The translations under genes were made by a program, and so were the position numbers. The notes under the pieces are model-generated. The model saw only the letters and a program-made list of their open reading frames with translations, was not told where the DNA came from and made no database searches. Shown here in pieces: positions 8,202-10,480 of a stretch of 10,480 bases of DNA. Position 1 is the stretch's first letter; each line of letters opens with the position of its first letter. Source of the stretch: JBBSOW01 sp038259365 (lineage in GTDB: Bacteria; Actinomycetota; Actinomycetes; Propionibacteriales; Propionibacteriaceae); contig JBBSOW010000109.1 of assembly GCA_038259365.1 (NCBI GenBank), positions 1 through 10,480 of the forward strand, given 5' to 3'.

Positions 8202-9770
8202 TTAAGCCAAGGGCCCGGTGGCGGTCTCGGCGGCGCCGCGTATGGCTCCGTTTTGGACGAGGTCGTAGACGGCCTCGATGTCGGGCGTCAGGTGGCGGTC
8301 GGGGCCCGGGCCGGCGACGCCCGCGGCGTGCAGCGCCTCGATGACCTGGACGCTGGACGGGGAGGGGGCGTGCGGGGCGCGCAGCTGCACGCCGCGCGCC
8401 GCCGTCATGACCTCGATCGCCAAGACCCGGCCCACCCCGTCGATGGCGCGACGCAGCTTGCGGGCCGCCGACCAGCCCATCGAGACGTGGTCTTCCTGCA
8501 TGGCCGATGACGGGATCGAGTCCACGCTCGCCGGCGCGGCGAGGCGCTTGAGCTCGGAGACGATGCCGGCCTGGGTGTACTGACCGATCATCAGGCCGGA
8601 GTCGACCCCGGGGTCGTCGGCGAGGAAGGGCGGGAGCCCGCGGTTGCGCGCCGGGTCGAGGAAGCGGTCCGTGCGACGCTCGGAGATGCCCGCCAGGTCA
8701 GCCACCGCGATCGCCAGGAAGTCGAGCACGTAGGCGACGGGTGCGCCGTGGAAGTTGCCGTTCGACTCCACCCTAAGGTCGGGGGTCACCATCGGGTTGT
8801 CGACAGCGGAGGCCAGCTCGCACTCGGCGACGGCGCGGGCGTGGCTCATCGTGTCGCGAACCGCGCCATGAACCTGCGGGCTGCAGCGCAACGAGTAGGC
8901 GTCCTGCACCCGCGTGCAGGCGGGGCTCCGATGGCTCTCCCGGATGCCGGACCCGGCCAGCAACGCGCGCAGGTTGGCGGCGCTGACCTGTTGGCCGGGC
9001 TGGGGTCGGAGCGCCTGCAGGTCGGCGGCGAAGACGTCGTCGGTGCCGAGCTGGCCCTCGACGCTCATCGCGGCGGCGATGTCGGCGGTGACGGCCAGGG
9101 TGTCCAGGTCGTGCAGGGCGAGGACGAGTTGGCCGAGCATGCCGTCGGTGCCGTTGATGAGTGCCAGGCCCTCCTTCTCGGCCAGCTCGACGGGGAACAG
9201 CCCGGCGTTCGCGAGGGCCTGCGCGGAGTCCATCAGCACCCCGGAGGCGTCGCGGGCCGGGCCCTCCCCGATCAGCGTCAGGGCGCAGTGCGCCAGCGGC
9301 GCCAGGTCACCGGAGCACCCCAGCGAGCCGTACTCGTGCACCACGGGGGTGATTCCGGCGTTGAGCAGACCCGCGTACGCCCGCGCCGTGGCGACCCGAA
9401 TCCCCGTGCGACCGGTGGTCAGGGTGGACAGGCGCAGGAGCATCATCGCCCGGACGACCTCCCGTTCGACCTCGGGACCGGAGCCCGCGGCGTGGGAGCG
9501 GATCAGGCTGCGCTGCAGCTGGGCTCGACGTTCGACCGGGATGTGCGTGGTGGCCAACGCCCCGAAACCCGTCGAGATCCCGTAGTGCGGCTCGGGGTCG
9601 GCGGCCAGGGCCTCGATCGCTGCCCGCGATCGCTGCATCTCTGCTATCGCGTCCTCGGCGATCTCGACCCTGGCGCCGGCTCGGGCCACGGCGACGACGT
9701 CGTCGCGACTTACTCCGGGCAACCCGACCCTCACTGACGCTTCGCCGCGCGCGGCGGTTTGTGGCTCCAT
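8202..9770 (-). CDS. hutH: Histidine ammonia-lyase (histidase)
   Basis: HutH removes ammonia from L-histidine to give trans-urocanate, using the self-formed MIO cofactor. The 522-residue product shows the catalytic Tyr63 in HYGISTGFG, the MIO segment GSLGCSGDLAPLAH (149-162), NGTDGML (206-212), QDAYSLRCSPQVHGA (Tyr292, Arg295), SNGNFHGAPVAY (Phe340) and QEDHVSMG (Glu426). The cofactor tripeptide is Cys152-Ser153-Gly154 rather than the common Ala-Ser-Gly; the codons at 9309-9317 read TGC TCC GGT. The start is uncertain. The ATG at 9770 has no Shine-Dalgarno and adds about 12 residues not expected in the family. A GTG at 9734 (residue 13) fits the usual N-terminus better and overlaps the TGA of a tiny upstream ORF. 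It is the first gene of the operon, divergent from the IclR gene. The N-terminal half has all catalytic groups, so an active histidase is expected. Confidence 0.96.
   Translation of the reverse strand: MEPQTAARGEASVRVGLPGVSRDDVVAVARAGARVEIAEDAIAEMQRSRAAIEALAADPEPHYGISTGFGALATTHIPVERRAQLQRSLIRSHAAGSGPEVEREVVRAMMLLRLSTLTTGRTGIRVATARAYAGLLNAGITPVVHEYGSLGCSGDLAPLAHCALTLIGEGPARDASGVLMDSAQALANAGLFPVELAEKEGLALINGTDGMLGQLVLALHDLDTLAVTADIAAAMSVEGQLGTDDVFAADLQALRPQPGQQVSAANLRALLAGSGIRESHRSPACTRVQDAYSLRCSPQVHGAVRDTMSHARAVAECELASAVDNPMVTPDLRVESNGNFHGAPVAYVLDFLAIAVADLAGISERRTDRFLDPARNRGLPPFLADDPGVDSGLMIGQYTQAGIVSELKRLAAPASVDSIPSSAMQEDHVSMGWSAARKLRRAIDGVGRVLAIEVMTAARGVQLRAPHAPSPSSVQVIEALHAAGVAGPGPDRHLTPDIEAVYDLVQNGAIRGAAETATGPLA
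9309..9317 (-). other. MIO cofactor tripeptide codons of hutH (Cys-Ser-Gly)
   Basis: On the minus strand 9317-9309 reads TGC TCC GGT, encoding Cys152, Ser153 and Gly154. This tripeptide cyclises to form the electrophilic MIO group in the ammonia-lyase family, where the first residue is most often Ala. The flanks GSLG and GDLAPLAH are conserved, so the alignment is unambiguous. Confidence 0.85.
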
Positions 9771-9778
9771 CGGTCCAT
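9731..9778 (-). CDS. Possible 15-codon upstream ORF overlapping the hutH start
   Basis: ATG at 9778 opens a reading frame encoding MDRWSHKPPRAAKRQ and ending in TGA at 9733-9731. That TGA overlaps a GTG (9734-9732) that is codon 13 of the longer hutH reading and a plausible true hutH start, giving a GTGA junction of the kind used for translational coupling. An in-frame ATG at 9796 would lengthen the peptide by six residues and is preceded by AAAGG. There is no properly spaced ribosome binding site at 9778. It may be fortuitous: short ORFs are common, and if hutH starts at 9770 this frame simply overlaps it. Confidence 0.25.
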   Translation of the reverse strand: MDRWSHKPPRAAKRQ

Positions 9779-9790
9779 TGGATCGTCTCG

Positions 9791-9811
9791 CCCCATCCTT
9801 TGTAAGGGGGG
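9791..9811. repeat. Bulged inverted repeat across the hut -10 region
   Basis: CCCC (9791-9794) and CCTT (9797-9800) can pair with AAGG (9804-9807) and GGGG (9808-9811), leaving a 2-nt bulge and a 3-nt loop. It covers the candidate hut -10. It could be a secondary protein site or simply reflect local G/C runs; with the predicted start near 9792 it would be essentially untranscribed from the hut promoter. Confidence 0.3.
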
Positions 9812-9829
9812 CGGCGCCGATGATGTCTC
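9799..9829 (-). promoter_or_regulatory. Candidate promoter of the hut operon
   Basis: On the minus strand a -35-like GAGACA (9829-9824, one arm of the palindrome) is followed after 19 nt by a -10-like TACAAA (9804-9799). Shifting the -10 by one base to TTACAA gives an 18-nt spacing. A start near 9792 would leave a leader of about 20 nt before the ATG at 9770 or about 60 nt before the GTG at 9734. Each hexamer matches the consensus at only about four of six positions and the spacing is long, which would suit a promoter needing an activator. Confidence 0.35.
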
Positions 9830-9841
9830 ACCGGTGAGACA
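9824..9841. promoter_or_regulatory. Perfect 18-bp palindrome, likely operator of the IclR-family regulator
   Basis: TGTCTCACCGGTGAGACA is identical to its reverse complement and sits in the 141-nt divergent region between hutH and the IclR-family gene. IclR regulators commonly bind palindromes in such divergent regions. Each arm contributes the hexamer GAGACA, which can serve as a -35 element for hutH on the minus strand and for the regulator on the plus strand. A protein bound here could therefore act on both promoters, including control of its own gene. Direct sequence observation; the binding protein is inferred. Confidence 0.65.
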
Positions 9842-9864
9842 AACCGAGAGTGGGGGTGCATAGT
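9836..9864 (+). promoter_or_regulatory. Candidate promoter of the IclR-family regulator
   Basis: A -35-like GAGACA (9836-9841) is followed by a 17-nt spacer and a -10-like CATAGT (9859-9864). The expected transcription start is at about 9871, which is the A of an ATG. The transcript may therefore be leaderless, as is common in actinobacteria. The -35 is the right arm of the palindrome, so operator occupancy would compete directly with polymerase, consistent with autorepression. Confidence 0.45.
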
Positions 9865-9870
9865 GGAGGC

Positions 9871-9915
9871 ATGAGCCGAATCCGGCGTGGCCCGGCTGAG
9901 GCCACGGACTCGTGA
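9871..9915 (+). CDS. Possible 14-residue leader ORF coupled to the IclR-family gene
   Basis: ATG at 9871 opens a frame encoding MSRIRRGPAEATDS with TGA at 9913-9915. The TGA overlaps the GTG start of the IclR gene (9912-9914) as GTGA, a typical coupling junction. GGAGG stands only one base before the ATG, too close for normal Shine-Dalgarno use, but the predicted transcription start coincides with this ATG, so leaderless initiation is plausible. The peptide contains no His, so histidine-responsive attenuation is not suggested. Its reality is uncertain. Confidence 0.35.
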   Translation: MSRIRRGPAEATDS

Positions 9916-10480
9916 CGGCGTCCCGATCGCCCGCGCCCGCCGTCGAGCAGGCTCTGGAGGTGTTGGCGTTGATGGCTCGCCAGGCCGGGCCGATCCCGGC
10001 TGGGCGGATCGCCGCCGAGTTGGCGCTGGCCCGCTCGACGACCTACCGACTGTTGGACGTCCTCATCGGCCGCGGGTACGTCGTGCACCTGCCGGAGCAG
10101 CGCCGGTACGGGTTGGGGGTGGCGGCGTTCGAGCTGGGCTCGGCATACTCCCGGCAGGGCGCGCTGCAGCAAGCGGCCCGCCCACTGCTGGCGGGCCTGT
10201 CGGCGTCGTGCCAGCAGAACGCCCACCTGGCGATCCTGCACGGGGCCGACGTGCTGTACCTGATCGAGCAGCGCTTCCCCGGTCGTCCCTCACTCGTCAC
10301 CGACGTCGGGGTTCGGTTGCCCGCGCCACTCACGGCGAGCGGCCTGGCCATCCTCGCCGCACTCCCGGCGGCCCAGGTCCGAGCGGTGTTCGGCAACCCG
10401 GACGCCTTCGTGCAACGACACGGCCGCGGCCCCACCTCGCCAAGTGCCCTACGCGCTCTGCTCGTGGACACCAGGCGACG
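9912..10480 (+). CDS. IclR-family transcriptional regulator, likely hut regulator, 3' end beyond window
   Basis: The 189 visible residues begin with an IclR-type winged helix-turn-helix: VEQALEVLALMARQAGPIP, then RIAAELALARSTTYRLLDVLIGRGYV (about 32-57, recognition helix around RSTTYRLL), and the wing PEQRRYGLG. The family-typical linker AAFELGSAYSRQ and the start of the ligand-binding domain (HLAILHGADVLYLIEQR, VTDVGVRLPAPLTASGLAILAALP) follow. The GTG at 9912 is the only reasonable start, because an in-frame TGA lies at 9897-9899. GAGG at 9898-9901 is a possible but distant ribosome binding site, and the GTG overlaps the stop of a 14-codon ORF. Full-length IclR proteins have about 250 residues, so the C-terminus is missing. 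The divergent position and shared palindrome make it the likely regulator of the hut operon, as an IclR-type HutR is in Corynebacterium as I recall; the effector could be histidine or urocanate. Confidence 0.93.
   Translation, partial: MTASRSPAPAVEQALEVLALMARQAGPIPAGRIAAELALARSTTYRLLDVLIGRGYVVHLPEQRRYGLGVAAFELGSAYSRQGALQQAARPLLAGLSASCQQNAHLAILHGADVLYLIEQRFPGRPSLVTDVGVRLPAPLTASGLAILAALPAAQVRAVFGNPDAFVQRHGRGPTSPSALRALLVDTRR

Noticed and set aside
9812..9819. CGGCGCCG palindrome between the candidate hut -35 and -10
   Set aside because: An 8-bp G/C-only palindrome is expected often at this base composition and has no supporting context.
9307..9861. A minus-strand frame beginning MHPHSRFVSPVRHH, looking like a His-rich leader in front of hut
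   Set aside because: The His codons are tempting for attenuation, but the frame starts upstream of the predicted hut promoter, runs through the palindrome and far into hutH out of frame, and attenuation by His codons suits biosynthesis rather than catabolism.
1..10480. CRISPR arrays, tRNA or rRNA genes, insertion sequences, attachment sites
   Set aside because: No regularly spaced repeats, cloverleaf-forming segments, transposase motifs or paired terminal repeats were seen; nearly all of the window is protein-coding.

Overview
The window is high-GC DNA from an actinobacterium. I infer this from the strong G/C bias at third codon positions, the GTG starts, and the gene set: a formimidoylglutamate deiminase plus an M20 'allantoate amidohydrolase-like' hydrolase beside hutI and hutU, with a divergent IclR-family regulator. 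As I recall, Streptomyces and relatives have a similar layout. I cannot name the genus.

Layout. Positions 2-1297 (+) hold a HipA-family kinase toxin that is cut by the left edge and probably lacks only a few codons. A 41-nt convergent gap separates it from a six-gene histidine-utilisation (hut) operon on the minus strand, spanning about 9770 down to 1339. In transcription order the genes are hutH (histidine ammonia-lyase), hutU (urocanase), a YjiH-like multi-pass membrane protein, an M20 amidohydrolase, hutF (formimidoylglutamate deiminase) and hutI (imidazolonepropionase). Gene junctions are tight: 34 nt, 5 nt, a 4-nt ATGA overlap, a second ATGA overlap, then 28 nt. A 141-nt divergent control region (9771-9911) follows, and an IclR-family regulator runs off the right edge from 9912 (+). 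No stretch of more than 300 bases lacks a gene.

How the genes work together. Histidine is deaminated to urocanate (HutH), hydrated to imidazolonepropionate (HutU) and opened to N-formimino-L-glutamate (HutI). HutF then deiminates this to N-formyl-L-glutamate and ammonia. No HutG or other N-formylglutamate deformylase is visible. The M20 enzyme, translationally coupled to hutF, is the obvious candidate for the last step to glutamate and formate. The YjiH-like protein is the only membrane protein in the operon and is a candidate uptake or export component. The IclR protein is the likely local regulator.

The most interesting non-coding feature is a perfect 18-bp palindrome, TGTCTCACCGGTGAGACA (9824-9841). 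Its two arms can each supply a GAGACA -35-like hexamer to the divergent promoters. On both sides a very short upstream ORF ends in a TGA overlapping a GTG as GTGA: the only possible start of the IclR gene, and a possible alternative start of hutH. HutH carries Cys-Ser-Gly where the MIO cofactor tripeptide is usually Ala-Ser-Gly. Overall this is a largely recognisable catabolic locus, with a few specific points worth checking rather than an obviously new system.
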